DNA of 64,000 nucleotides from Eupeodes corollae (taxonomy: Eukaryota > Arthropoda > Insecta > Diptera > Syrphidae): assembly GCF_945859685.1 (NCBI RefSeq), contig NC_079150.1, forward strand, positions 3,594,831 through 3,658,830, given 5' to 3'. Position 1 is the first letter of the stretch. The number at the start of each line of letters is the position of its first letter. A model generated the notes under the pieces. That model was given only the letters and a program-made list of their open reading frames with translations, was not told where the DNA came from and did no database searches. This document shows, piece after piece, positions 36,090 to 48,425 of this stretch. Made by a program: the position numbers and the translations under genes.

Positions 36090-37200
36090 AGAGTTATGGC
36101 TATCAAATTGGAACAACAACAAGAAGAACTCGTAGAAAAACCTTCAAGAATATGTACCAGTACAAAAACTCTATTAGACTACGTTGAAAGCCATATTAAG
36201 GTAATTGACGTGAAAATTATAAACAAACTGAAAATAAGTGATCATAAAACATCAGTTTATAAATTTCAGGTGCGTAAGATTTGTAAAAAAAGATTGTAAA
36301 TCAGAAAAAGTGATATATGATAAAAAATGAGCGATTTGAAAAGAGGAATGCTTGAAGTTGAAAATTTGTATGTGGTTCCAAAACATTCAAAGGAAATGGC
36401 TTCCTTACGATTTAAGGAAACATAAATAGAAAAAAATGAGAAGTCACAGAGTTTGCGTTAGCTAGAAATAATCAAGATTGTGGCAATATAAAGGAACTAT
36501 AAATGCTTACAAAAAAAAGTTGAAATAACAGTGTAAAAATTCATTCAAGATAATTAAATAGTGCTTTAGTGTTGGGATAATCGCTAAGAAAAATCAATCA
36601 TATTTAATTTTAGTAGAAGCAAAATAGGTGAAGATGAAATAATTGCCAATATAAAATTGAATTAGTGGAAATCTTAAAAACGATTAAATTAAAATTGTGG
36701 GGCCTGCTTTACTAAACAAAGTTTATTACTCCCTTGAAAGTGGTAAGTTCCCAAGCTTCTGGAAACCAATTGTTATAAACCCCGTGGAAAAATATCTAAC
36801 TAAAAAAAATGCAAAGTCTTTGGGCCTATAAACAATAAACTTTAATATATACTCCTAAATATTATGACAATTAAGAAGCATTCTGGATTCAGACGAAAAC
36901 AATTTTGTGTATCAGCACTAAGCTTCGTCATTACAGATTGGAAGTAGATGATATACAAAAAGAAGAAAGTGTCAACAGTATTTATCGACCTCAAAAGTAC
37001 ATTTGAATATCTTAACAAAACGTTAACTTTGATGGAATATGTTCGAGTGCATTACATTTAATTTTAGGACTGCAACAAGGTTAAATTTTGTTCTTACAGT
37101 ATTCTCTGTAATTTCTATTAGTGATATAAAAGGTTTGTATTCTTAAGTGTAAGTTTAAACTATTTGCTGATAATGACTTAGTATTCTTATGAGCATTCAA
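36090..37200 (+). pseudogene. LINE fossil: endonuclease end plus reverse transcriptase
   Basis: The frame at 36096-36270 holds RICTSTKTLLDYVESHI and IINKLKISDHKTS, the end of an APE-type endonuclease (ISDH box). From 36700 follow PALLNKVYYSLESGKFPSFW, then SGFRRKQFCVSALSFVITDW and VSTVFIDLKSTFEYLNKTL, the early RT blocks, then a decayed region near 37070-37180 with FADND-like remains of the catalytic box. Frames change repeatedly. Order and strand agree, so I treat it as one element of non-LTR type. Confidence 0.7.
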
Positions 37201-38787
37201 GTATATAGTTTCATTATACAGCCTCATTTTCAGTATTGCCTAAAACTTCTATTATTGTTTACTGTAATAAAGTAATGATAAGAAAATTACAAATATTACA
37301 AAATAAGAAAATAAGAACAATTCTATGTTACAATCGCTATAAGTCTATAAGTTATATGTTAAATACCTTAAATTAGCTTTATGTAAATACAACAAGAAAT
37401 TGAAATGAACAGTTTAATATTTATTTTTAAAGTAAAAGACAGCAAGTAGTAAATTGGGTCCGTATAATCTAAAAAACAATACAAATTAGCGATTACAACT
37501 TTTTGAAAATATTGGCAGAACACAAAAGATGTTATTTTATAAAAACAATACAAATCTTTGATTAGATTTGTTTAGAATTTTATAAACATAAATTTAAGCA
37601 CTTTATTATTTATTTTTTAACAGAAAACTCTCAATGAATATTGTAAAAGAACTAACAAACAGTAAATTTGATCAGAAAAATATATGTATTCTATATTAAT
37701 CTAAAGGATTAATAAATTAATACCGTTTCTCCTTATTGAATGTTCTTAAATTCAATAGAAATTCGGGGTATCAAACTTATTGGCCTCTACATCAAACTGT
37801 ATTGCTCCTTGCTCATTATTTTCACTTGTCCACAACAAACTGAACACAATAATAACAAACCATACATTTTGGTACTTGAGTGGTTAATAGTTTACAAATT
37901 ATTATAGACTTGTTTATTTTGCACGGGATATACAAATTGAAGCACTAAAGCACAGAAAATGGAGTAGGAAGTTGTTGATTTTACGGAAACATATATCAGC
38001 AATTCATAGAAAGCCATTCGGTCAAAGTTGCGAGATGCTGAAATAAGACTTTATACTAGTTCCACATTCTATACACCTCCATTCTTATTTATCATTTGTT
38101 GTAATTGGATATTAGTTCAGAAATTCACAAGGAAACTGATCGTAAACAAGGATGAAACAAAATCTATAGGATTCGTAACCCTTTTTAGATACAAAATAAA
38201 AAAAAATTGTATCATTTATTGAACATTACCTTTTCGCCTAACCATTATTATTCGAGTCTCACGGTTCGTAGCGCACATTCTTGAGTTTCGTAGAACAAAA
38301 ATAAATAGAGAACGTTATTTTCAGAATAATAACATTTAACTATTTACCATACCTACTACTAGAAGATATTTTCTGCGTTTTTTATTAAGGTAGGTATAAG
38401 TTATTAATGTAAATGTAGAATAGCTTACAATAATTTTCACAATACAGTAGGTAATGCCAATTTTTACAAAAGTTGTGTGTATATTATAGATTGTAAGTAT
38501 TTAATTTTAATAAACAGTCCTATTTCTATTTTCTTTTTTGTTTAACATAGAATCACTATTTCTTTTTCTTCTATTAGAAATTCCGAAAGCAGAACTGTTT
38601 ATATCCGAATATTTCTTTTTCTTTTATGTTCATCCTACGTTGCAATGTAAATGCACTTTTAACATTTTGTTTATATGTGGAATAAAGAGCTTAAGTTCGA
38701 GTTCAAGTGGAGTTGAAATTTTTTGGCTGTTGCTGCAATAGGGTATTCTATTGAACTGTCACTTCTTTTATGAATCGGGCGATGACA
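37201..38787. other. No gene seen
   Basis: AT-rich intergenic sequence without recognisable coding or repeat structure. Confidence 0.4.
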
Positions 38788-38791
38788 TTAA

Positions 38792-39227
38792 GGCAGTATT
38801 CACATGAGCGCGAACAACGACCGATGAATGAATTACAAAATGTGAGTTTATATACGATTGAAGACATATTTCCACACAAATTCTTAACAAAACGATAGCA
38901 ATATAGTTTGTATTTGATGAATAATGCATACTTTTACTTTTCAATATCGTATATTAATAAATTTAAGAAAACAAATTTATTCGTCGCGAACAAAATTGTA
39001 GTTGGTATGAACTGTCAAACTTTATTCGCATTCCACATTATCCACACACGCAACGAATAAAATAATCGCGCGTACTTAACCTAAAAAAATCATTCTTATT
39101 TTGGTTCGGCGGTGAATGGTGTTCGGCTGTGGTCAAATTTAAACTTCATTCGCGACTCTCATGTGAAATATATTTCAAAATCGACGAATATTCGTTCATT
39201 CGTTGGTCGTGCTCATGTGAATAGTGC
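38792..39227. mobile_element. TTAA-flanked MITE, unit 1 (piggyBac-like)
   Basis: Inverted ends are GGCAGTATTCACATGAGC on the left and, reverse-complemented, GCACTATTCACATGAGC on the right; the similarity continues inward with words such as AACGAA. TTAA is present at 38788-38791 and 39228-39231, the duplication made by piggyBac-type transposases. 436 bp, non-coding. It shares interior sequence (AACTGTCAAACT, TCCACAC, CAACGAATAAA) with the adjacent unit. Confidence 0.72.
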
Positions 39228-39231
39228 TTAA

Positions 39232-39670
39232 AGGGCCTTGCACATGAGAGCTAACAACGAATGGACGAACAAACGTGATTTTAAACATTTCAAAAGGTCA
39301 ATTTCAAACAAAACACATTTAAAATATAAGAAATAAATTGTAAGGATGATAAAATTTGCATTTTGTTTTCAAACACAAGACAATTTTGTAGAAACAGTTT
39401 TATAGTAAGGAATTGCAATGTGTTTGCTACGAACTGTCAAACTCTTTTCGCGTTCCACAAACCATCCACACTGCAACGAATAAATTGTTCAAAATTATAC
39501 CACTCTTGTTTCGTTTTCGTGTGAAAGATAATGGCTGTGGAAAATATGGAGGAAAGGGTAATTTAATTTGTCGCTATCTGCGAATAGAAATAAAGCCCAT
39601 GTGAAAGAAAAGTCCAAATATGGGAAAATCCACAGATCGCAGTTCGTAGTTCGTAGCTTATGTGCAATGC
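39232..39670. mobile_element. TTAA-flanked MITE, unit 2, abutting unit 1
   Basis: It starts immediately after the TTAA that ends unit 1 and finishes at TTAA 39671-39674. The ends are CTTGCACATGAGAGCTA and, reverse-complemented, CATTGCACATAAGCTA. Interior blocks match unit 1 in the same orientation, so the two are related direct copies sharing one TTAA. Non-coding. Confidence 0.7.
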
Positions 39671-40330
39671 TTAAGATACACAAATTTATTGGTTGGCTAA
39701 GGTTAAATCGGAATTCACACAAAGAATTTTTTTGAGAAAAAAAAACCTTAAATAGTGCATTTATTTTTCGCTAAAAACGTGTTTTTCTATTTTCCGGACG
39801 GTAATTCATTTTCCTGTATGTCCAAAAATGGAACGAATCGTTAAAATGATTTGTGTTTCAATATCACTCAATTCTAATGACAGATTTCTGTTAGTAAAAA
39901 CTTGTCGATGGATTTCAATCAGGAAATTTTTTTCAATGACATACATTTTTAATGATAGCTATAAACGACCTGTCAAAAAATTCCAAGCTATAACTGGTAC
40001 CTAAGTAAAACAATAAAATAACCTTTTAAAAAGAAGTGTAACCCCAAAAAGACTTAAATTTTAAATTAAAAAATAACATAGTTGAAATGTCAATTGTGAA
40101 GTGAAACAAAATGTATTCAATAAACGAACTTACGATAGACTCAAAAGTTTTCATCTGCAATTCTGAAGAAAATGTGTTTTTCTCTTAAAGCACCGTTTAT
40201 ATCCACCATTAAAAAAGTGCATTTTTAGCTAAATTTAATACGTTTGAAGAATTTTGGCGATGAAAATTAATTTTTACTGATTACGTTCCAATTTTATATT
40301 GTTCCAATGCTATCAATACAAAAAGTTTCT

Positions 40331-40770
40331 AAAGGGCAGGTTATAGCTATCACTAAAATCCATGTTTTACTTATGAGCGTTTATAGCAATAAGTAAATTT
40401 ACGTCATTAAATTAAATGTCACTTTAGACAATTTTTTACTGTTGCTTCCTTCAATAAAATTTTGAATGATGTGATCGGAACAGTAAAAAGTTGGAACACC
40501 AACAGTAAAACGAAATGGAATTTGTTTGGATTTTGGCAGTCAGCTGTTCAGAAAAATGAAATTTCATCATTTAATTTTTTCATATGAAATTAAAATGGAT
40601 TTATAAATTAAATAAATATTTACATGCATTATTTCTTTTTTGAAAACAAATATTTGAATATAGGATTCATCTTATTGCATCAACATTTTTCTAGAAATAA
40701 ATCTGTAACATGTTCAAAAACAAACAATTTATTAAAGGATTTTACTGATAGCTATAAACTGCCCCTAAGA
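40331..40770. repeat. Short TIR element (GTTATAGCTAT family)
   Basis: About 30 bp at each end are inverted copies: AAAGGGCAGGTTATAGCTAT on the left and, complemented, TTAGGGGCAGTTTATAGCTA on the right, both continuing into a CNNTAAAATCC block. Related ends lie at 39985-40005 and 40881-40905, and a diverged copy at 26460-26800. Non-coding; no unambiguous target duplication. Confidence 0.65.
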
Positions 40771-41566
40771 AATAATTACTATAGCAAAACTGAAGTGAGA
40801 AGCTTCTGGTTATTTAATACTCCCAATTTAATGAAGTAAACTTATTGATTTTTACTTCATCACTTTTATTGATGAACTTTAATAATAGCTATTACTGGCC
40901 TTTAAAGCTCAGAGCAGAGCTGTCAAAATCAATTAAAAATTCATGTTAGACTGATATACATTTACATATGCAGAAAAAGTGTAATTTTTGATTTATACTC
41001 AGAGCAGATACTGAAGACTTCAAGGACGCTCTGAGCAGAGTTAGATTAGACCCTCCCGATATATTTATAAAAGACACTGCAGAATTTTACTATCAATGGT
41101 TTAAGAATTTCCTACTTGTCTCTTTATACCACACGATACAAACAAAAGTCAGCTACGTTCGGCTTTTTACTATATTAGCTCGGCCATTCTTAAAGTAAAT
41201 CATAGAAAGCGTTTCAAGCTCGTTTTGATTTAAAAAAGAAACAAAAACTGTATCAGTTGAAAAAATGACGCCAGAGTTTTTTTGACAGCTCAGTTCTCTG
41301 CTGTGAGCTTGAAAAGAAAAATGCCTATTGTGTCCTTGATTAGATGAGAAAACCAACAACAACAAAATAATGAGGTGAATTATTTTTGTTTTGACTGCCA
41401 AATATTTGTTCAGTTCTTTAATCCCACCATTTTTGTTATAATTTTTTTCGATGAAAACATTGGTAAGACATACTTTTGTTGTCATTATGTTGATAACTGT
41501 GTTTAAACAACATGTCAAACACTATTTCATTACAATTGATTGATTAATTTATGATAGTCACCATGA

Positions 41567-41683
41567 CGTGGTCCCAGCTGAGGTATCGTGGAATAGAGAG
41601 AAATGGAAGAAACTGGTTGCACCCTATGCTCCGGGAGGAGCTAAAGTGCTGTCACTAGCAGACGGAAACGAAGAAGAAGAAGA
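41567..41683 (+). mobile_element. Extremely truncated LINE tail with target duplication
   Basis: 117 bp matching the 3' end of the LINE at 19965-20415 (GAGAGAAATGGAAGAAACTGG, CTCCGGGAGGAGCTA) and ending in a GAA-repeat tail. The 11-bp direct repeat AGTCACCATGA at 41556-41566 and 41684-41694 flanks it. It is a dead-on-arrival insertion. Confidence 0.8.
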
Positions 41684-41699
41684 AGTCACCATGAAATGT

Positions 41700-43149
41700 T
41701 ATATATATATGTTATTAAACAAACCAATATATATATACCAAAAGAACACCAACATTTAATAAAAAGTTATAACGATTATAGCGACAAGTCACTTCCAAAG
41801 CAAATAAAACATAAATTTTGACATTTATTACAAAATAAAAACGTCAAAAAAAACTCTGAATCCATGCACATTTTATTCAAAAGATTATGTGATTCACATG
41901 AATGGTTACCTATTATCTTCCACAATTTTGAGGGAAAAGGCAAAATATAATTTCCTTAAATTACTTAAAAATGTTTTTGAGTCAGACAATGTTATTTAAG
42001 GTGTACTCATTGATGAGTATTCTGCTTCAGCTATACTTCAACAACTTTATGAAAAAAATCTATTATAAATAGTGGCCAATTATCCAATCACAAATTAAAT
42101 TGAACACATTCCAACTAACTTCCCTATCATCACTTCATGAAAAATCATACAAAACTTGATTTCCCCCGAAATTTTTTTATTGAAAACAAAAATTATTTAC
42201 TCGGCTTCACAAAAATAATTCAGCCGTTGCGAGCCTCTGGTGTAATGTAGCTGCAGAAATTAAAAAAACAGGTACTAACTGCTCAATAAAATGTTAATAA
42301 ATAGAATTCCGTATGTAAACTTTTTTGTAATCCAGTTGAAGTTGCAAGGCAATGTGGCATTCCTCACGTGATAGCATGTGCTACCACGCCACAGGCAGGA
42401 ACAAGAGGAAGTCGTGAGTAGTAAGGCCCATCTTGGAATTTCAGATCAAGGCGAGACATTACAGGAAGAATCCCAGGAGATAGGCTGGGAATTCAATTGT
42501 TTTTGACAGCTGACAGAACTCTCCACAAATATTTTTCCGCTGTGGTTTTCATTTTGCTCTGCGCTTGGAGACCGCCCAAAAAATTCTTTTTACTTCAGCT
42601 GCGTACTAGGCTTTAAGTTAAAACAATAGCCTTCAAGGCTCTATGTGTTACTAGCAAATTTTAGTAACTAAGTTGCCTTTTTGATTGAAAATGCAGCTTA
42701 CGATAAAATGGCGGGAAGGGCTCGACATAAGAATGCTATATTCAAATGACGATACAGAAAGTTTATGTAGTGTTATAAATTTTACATATGTTTCGTGTTT
42801 TCAACTTTAAGAAATAAATTCATTTTCTAAAGTTTAAGTAACGACTTTTGTCATCGAAAATGAAATTAAATTCATAAAATATATATACAAAATATTATTA
42901 AATTTACTAAGCATTCACAACTTTTATGTTGATTAATTTTTTTTGATTTAAGACCATGTTAGTTAGAGCTTCTTTCGATAAGGATTGTTTTGTTTTTGAA
43001 CGCGGCCATTAAACTTTCAAAGTAAAGCAATTTGATTGGTCTGAGGGCTATATGTGTGAATATTTACGATGTGCTCAATTTTACCCACATTTTCTCAACA
43101 TTAGTCTAATATTAACACATGGTTTACTAGTTTTGTTCTTTGCAAGTAA
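41700..43149. other. No gene seen
   Basis: AT-rich intergenic sequence; nothing recognisable on either strand. Confidence 0.4.
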
Positions 43150-43155
43150 AGAAAA

Positions 43156-43288
43156 ATGTATCCCCTTTACAAGAGAAGATTGTGGAATCGAATTGAATAC
43201 GAATCGGGATTTCAATCCGAGTCAGGTATACAAGCCGCTGAGTCCTGATTCAATTCATATTCACTTCTCCTTGTAAATAGGGAAGAGA
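43156..43288. repeat. Small hairpin repeat
   Basis: TTTACAAGAGAAG with GAATTGAATACG on the left is mirrored by the complement of GAATATGAATTGAAT...TTTACAAGGAGAAG on the right. Part of the centre (CTTGTATACCTGACTCGG, complement) recurs in altered form near 47637, suggesting a dispersed family. Confidence 0.5.
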
Positions 43289-44365
43289 TTCAAACTGGAG
43301 AATTTAAGAGTATAGCAAAAAAGGAAGAGAACCAAAAAGACAAAGATTAGTTGAGAGCAGGTATATAAAAGTGCAAAATAATATAATATTAAGTTTAAAT
43401 GTCAATAAAATAAAAATTTAAAACAATAAATAGGAACAAATAAAAACAAGTTTAAATTATAAAATGTCATAGGTCCAATAAAAAGTAACCAAGTTGGGAA
43501 TAATTTAAAAAAATAGATTATTTTGTTTCATTAATTGCATTCAAAATTAAAGTTAAAATATCTTAGTTATCCATTTTAACTTTTATAACATTGCAATTCA
43601 TTCTTTTTAGTAAATTAAGTTGCCAGCAACCAGGTGAACTTTTTAAGTTTACTGTTGGACAGCAGGCCGACCATTTTAAGTTTTATTAAAAAAGAAAATA
43701 AACTTCATGTGAAGAAGAAAATTATTTAAAAATATAAAAAAATCAATAACGAATTATGGCATTAAATACAAAATCACAAAATATGCTACTAATAGGATTA
43801 AACCAAAAATAAAAATAATTCATTAATATAAACATTTATGAAGGATTAAGGTTTGTTCACAGTTTTTTTTTTAACAGGAATGAATTAATACTTTGTTTAT
43901 TATATTTATGAATAATGATAAAATGGAATACTTTCTTTCTCGTTCTGAATATAACTCTTAACATGGTTTGTTCAATTACAGATGATTTTTGAACACAAAA
44001 TAAATTACGCAAAATTTTAAGGGCTTAACACTTTACTAAGTAGCAATTTTCTAAATATTTAGCAAATTTTAAATAGTGGCAGATTATGAAAATAAACAAG
44101 CCTATTAATTGGAATTCTGTAGGCTGGTCATTCCATCGACTGCACTCATAAGACTAAGAATTATGCATATGTCGTATGGCTTTAGAAAATTGCTAAAAGT
44201 TAAACTAGTAAGAAGATGAAATCGTTTAAAATTAGGTAAATCATCTTGTTGTTTAGTAAATTGCTAAAAATGGTTTTAAAATTCTATGAAATCGTATAAA
44301 ATTTTGCGCTAATTTTACATGATCATTAAATTAAGAATCAGAACAGGTTTTTCTTAGATTCAGCT

Positions 44366-47257
44366 TTAAAGCTCTGTTGTCATTCTATTAGTAAGCATTT
44401 GAACTCGCTTTGCATTGCAACTTTTACATAAGACATGATCATCTAGAGGATAACATCCACGACCTTCAGCTTCGGATGAAAGAAGCAATCCGCAATCCTA
44501 AAAAATTGATATAAGTGTAATAAATAAATATTAGATTAATTTTGTTTGAGAATTTTTTCCCTCAATCAATTTATATTACCTCGCATTTATAACACTCGAA
44601 GTGAAAGCTTCTGTCTAGAGCCACCACTCTAACTGTTTCTTCTTGTCCATGCTCTGGCATAATTGGCAGCTTACAAACACAACAACGCGGAGCGAATTTT
44701 CTAGTTTGAAAACCAAGACAATCTTTTTTTAAGGAATTTAAAGAATCAATTGAAAACTTACTTATGAAAATCAGCAATGCAGTAATTTTGATTAGTAGCA
44801 TCAACAGTAAATGGAATTCCATCAAGACTATTACCACAAACTACACATGTAAAACACTGTGGATGATATGGTTTGCCAGTTGCACGAAGAATACGCTCCA
44901 AAATGGGCTTCATGCAAACGGAACATTTTTCCAGTGTATTTAAATAGTCAACTTCGCAGTAGGGTTTACCATCGAGTGCGTAAAATGGTTTTCCTTGCAA
45001 ATTTATTTGACACTGTGAACATGTAAAGCATGTAATGTGATAGACCTGGTCCATTGCTGTGCAACCAGAATTTTCTCCTATAACTCGCTCGTTGCATGCA
45101 ACACAAATACCTTTTGTGTTAAAAAATTGTGTAAAATTATAGATTTTATTTTTGTCAAAGCAGCTTTCCTTACCAAAACTGTCAACGTCATTTCCAGGAT
45201 CCATTGAGTGAACTAAGAGATCAGTCAATGCTTCAACTTCGGCTTCTTTGTGGTTTTGCAATTTTCCACCATTGCTGGAGTCACCACTGCCATCTAGATG
45301 AGGAACATTATTCATGCTGACATTGCGCTCGCGATCTGCCATATCTACACTTCCAGCTCTCTCCACTTCAGACACCTGAGGACTATTGACATAGGATGTG
45401 TATGGCAAATAATTAGAGCGTGATGATAGTTGACTAGGTGGACGTGGATTTATTGGTTCATAAATTGACTCGTATGTAGAAGATCCCTTTTGGAAAACAA
45501 ATTTTATAAATAATTATAAGTACAACATAAATAATAAAGATTAATGTGTTTAAATTTTAGATTGATTAGCATTATTTGCATTGTTCTTTTTTTGACGATT
45601 TCGAATAATCTATGTATGTTTTTTATGCGCATGAATGTATGTATGTGTGTACCTGTGAAGAACTGCCATAACCATAATAATCCGAAGAGGATTGACCAAA
45701 GCTGCGCTGAAATTAGTTGTTAGTTTTTTGTTCTATTTTTTTTCTTCAAGCAAGCAAAACCAAATATTAGTTAGTTCAGAAAAAAACTCCATGTCTGCCC
45801 CAAAACATACAAACATTTTTGTATTTATAAGTAGAAATATAAGACATACCTGTGAGCTTGGGCTCTCATAAGAACTATAGTCATTATTATGATAGGACAT
45901 ATTCATATAAGTTTGTTGTTGCTGTTGATCGTTTGACGAGAGTTCAGGGTGTTGTGCGGCTTGATTACTCAATGTACTTATTCCAGAATTTGCCTTGGCA
46001 TTGACATTCGTTTCATATGCTAACATTGGATAGGAAGGCAGTTTGGGATAGATGTCGGTGGCACGACGTAGCTCACTATATGAAGAACTTACGGGACTAG
46101 GAGGTGGTGGAATGTCCTCTTCAGCTACATTGCACTGGTTATTATATTGCAATTGATCGGTAATATTGAGGCCTGCAGACATTTCTAAAGGGGGTGGTGG
46201 TGGTGGGGGTGGTAAGTCGTCAACTTTGAAGAATAAATATAAATTCAAGAAAATATTTTTAATTGAAAATTCAGTTTGGCCTTAGATTTTTTATTTTTGT
46301 ACCGTTAGTATTTGTTTGAAACTTTTAAAATTATAACTTACCATTGTTTTCAAAATTGACATTACTGTAGATGAAATTATTTCCTGCTGGTAAATTATCT
46401 TCTGGTGCAGCACCAAATGCATTGATCTGTTTTGTATGACTTATGTTACTGTAGACTTTTAAGCCATCGTTGTTCTTGCGTCGAACTTCGGATAAACAGC
46501 CCACTGCTCCAGTTGTGGGTTTGAGATTTGAATACATGTATGATTTGGAACTCGAGGGAACAGCATTGTTGTTTTTAAGTAAACACAAATCACCAGAACT
46601 GCTGCCGATTGGACTTTCATTTAAAAACGAGGCTGAAGATGACTTTGCTTGTATTTTGTTTTTCTGCAAAAGACCTTTCTTCTGAAGTTGCTTTTTATGG
46701 TGTTCGAGTGCTTCCAATTGTTGGTCGAGTATATCGGGGTTGTCTAGAGTAACTTTGTTATTGCTGTAGATGTGGTGGTTGGAAAAATGTGTCGGTTTGC
46801 GTTGCGGCAGAGGAATAGGCAGTCCGGCTCCAATTGCTGATTTGGTATCAACCTTAATAGAATTTTTAATAGTTGCATCACTCTGCAAACGTTTAGAATA
46901 CAAAGGTTCACATGTTTGTTTAACAACCATACTCTGTGGTACCTAAACCGAACAAAAGGTTATCAAACAAAAAATAAAAACATAAAATAACACAGGACAA
47001 ACAAAAAATGTTGATAAAAACAAAACAAAAACCTCAGGGAACTGGAAGTTAATTTTTTTGTTCGGCTTTGGTGGTACTGCAGGTCCAACTTTTTTGGGGC
47101 TTACTTCATTGAGTGGAACTTTTCCTATTATCGGCGGCGGATTGGCTGCTGATGAATCATTGAAAACTTTTGGTGAAGCTGAAGAATATACCCTTGGCGA
47201 TAGCGGGTAGTTATTTATGAGTCTTAACTTAGCTAGTTGCTCATCCAAGGGATCCAT
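44366..47257 (-). CDS. Zyx: Zyxin, LIM-domain focal adhesion protein
   Basis: Seven exons join in frame to 743 aa: 47257-47033, 46942-46342, 46223-45850, 45706-45653, 45486-44762, 44700-44580 and 44497-44366. The proline-rich N-terminal half carries DDLPPPPPPPPLE (about 277-289) and EDIPPPPSP (about 311-319), of the kind bound by Ena/VASP EVH1 domains. A leucine-rich segment (VEALTDLLVHSM) resembles the zyxin nuclear export signal. Three LIM domains fill about 546-740: LIM1 from CVACNERV, LIM2 from CSVCMKPILERIL, LIM3 from CCVCKLPIMPEHG to HVLCKSCNAKRV, with Zn ligands at the expected places. Zyxin recruits actin regulators to adhesions and, in flies, acts in Fat/Hippo signalling. A segment KESCFDKNKIYNFTQFF just before LIM1 is unusual. 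Intron 1's donor (GAG|GTTTTT) is weak. Confidence 0.93.
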
Positions 47258-47269
47258 TATTTTATACTA
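47258..47269 (-). other. Zyx 5' UTR, probable splice acceptor
   Basis: Just before the ATG the minus strand has TTTATATCCCAG followed by TAGTATAAAATA and the ATG, so a non-coding first exon is likely further up, possibly beyond the BEL/Pao insertion. Confidence 0.5.
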
Positions 47270-48157
47270 CTGGGATATAAATAAAATATAAATATTTTAA
47301 CATTTTCTAAGTTAAAGATATTTAAAAAATTACAATTTATTTAACTTTTCATATAACAAACTTGGTTAAAAGAACACATTAGGTGTGTTGTGTTGCAGGG
47401 GTTGCCAAAAAACTACAAATTTATGTAGATGTTCTTTCGAATCAAAATTATTTGATCCAATCCTGTTTGCTACCTTAAAAAATGTGTGTGTATTTCTTCA
47501 TAAAAAAAGAGAACGCATGCCACAAGAGAGCTAAAACTTTCCCCTTCTTTTCTTTACGTAATTGGAATAGCACTTACTACGTTTACATGCCGTTTACATG
47601 CAGAATTGAGTCGGAATTGAATGCAGATTTAGCTCCTTGTATACCTAAATCGATTCCACTCGTCGGTGAGATGGATTTGTTGTATAGATGTAGCCCTGTT
47701 CTGTAACTGTAGGTCTAACTCAATTCTACCTATTATTGGTTTTTATCATTTTGTTTCCCGCGATTAAAAAGCGATTTTGTTATTTTTATTGTTAAAAAAA
47801 AAACAATCTTTGTCTGACCGAGAACTCTTCTTTTATCAGATGTTTCAGTTAACAATTTGAAACAAAGTCGTTTTACCATAGAAAGCATTCAATTTTCTTT
47901 GTAAAAAAGGTTTGTCATAAAGCGCGACCTAGGAACTTGCAAAATGTTATGTATCTTTGAAATTCGGGAGATGAGCAGAAAGGTCACTCATTTCCTTATA
48001 ATTATTATCTTTTATCTTCTTATAAATTAAACAACAAAGGTCAGCTGTCAGATGAGAAAAAATAAATAATACATCCATTTGGGTGTTGATCTCGAGTTAT
48101 GATATTTACAATTTTAAAGGAGCACAATTTTGAGGTAACATTTCAGATCGCCTCATA
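47270..48157. other. Zyx upstream flank
   Basis: No coding exon. About 47600-47690 resembles part of the hairpin repeat at 43156-43288. Confidence 0.4.
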
Positions 48158-48162
48158 AGAGC

Positions 48163-48425
48163 TGTAAGTGGCGGCGGCGGATTTTAAAATGAAATATAAA
48201 TACACATCATTTTATGTAAAGAAAATATTTATTCTTAGGTATAGTTAAATTTATTATGAAAATAAAGAATTTAATGCAAAGTTAAATTTAATGGTTAAGC
48301 GAAGTTTTCTAAATGTTTGTTCTCCTCGTCTCTATATCACGGCTTCACATTACATACTGCCCCATATCCTTTGAATGCAAGTAAAGTTCTCTCTCCACCT
48401 AGCATAGCATCGTCTCACTCTAACA
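48163..48425 (-). repeat. 3' LTR of BEL/Pao element
   Basis: 263 bp. It holds an AATAAA polyadenylation signal on the minus strand (48228-48233). Its first six bases on the minus strand, TGTTAG, encode the last codon and the stop of gag-pol. Confidence 0.95.

Noticed and set aside
41153..41518. 121-codon minus frame with a hydrophobic stretch (IIHLIILLLLVF)
   Set aside because: No family, no splice context and AT-rich codons; the hydrophobic run is expected from such composition.
43052..43276. 74-codon plus frame
   Set aside because: Half of it lies in the hairpin repeat at 43156-43288.
46470..46685. Plus-strand frame of 71 codons
   Set aside because: Shadow of Zyx exon 2.
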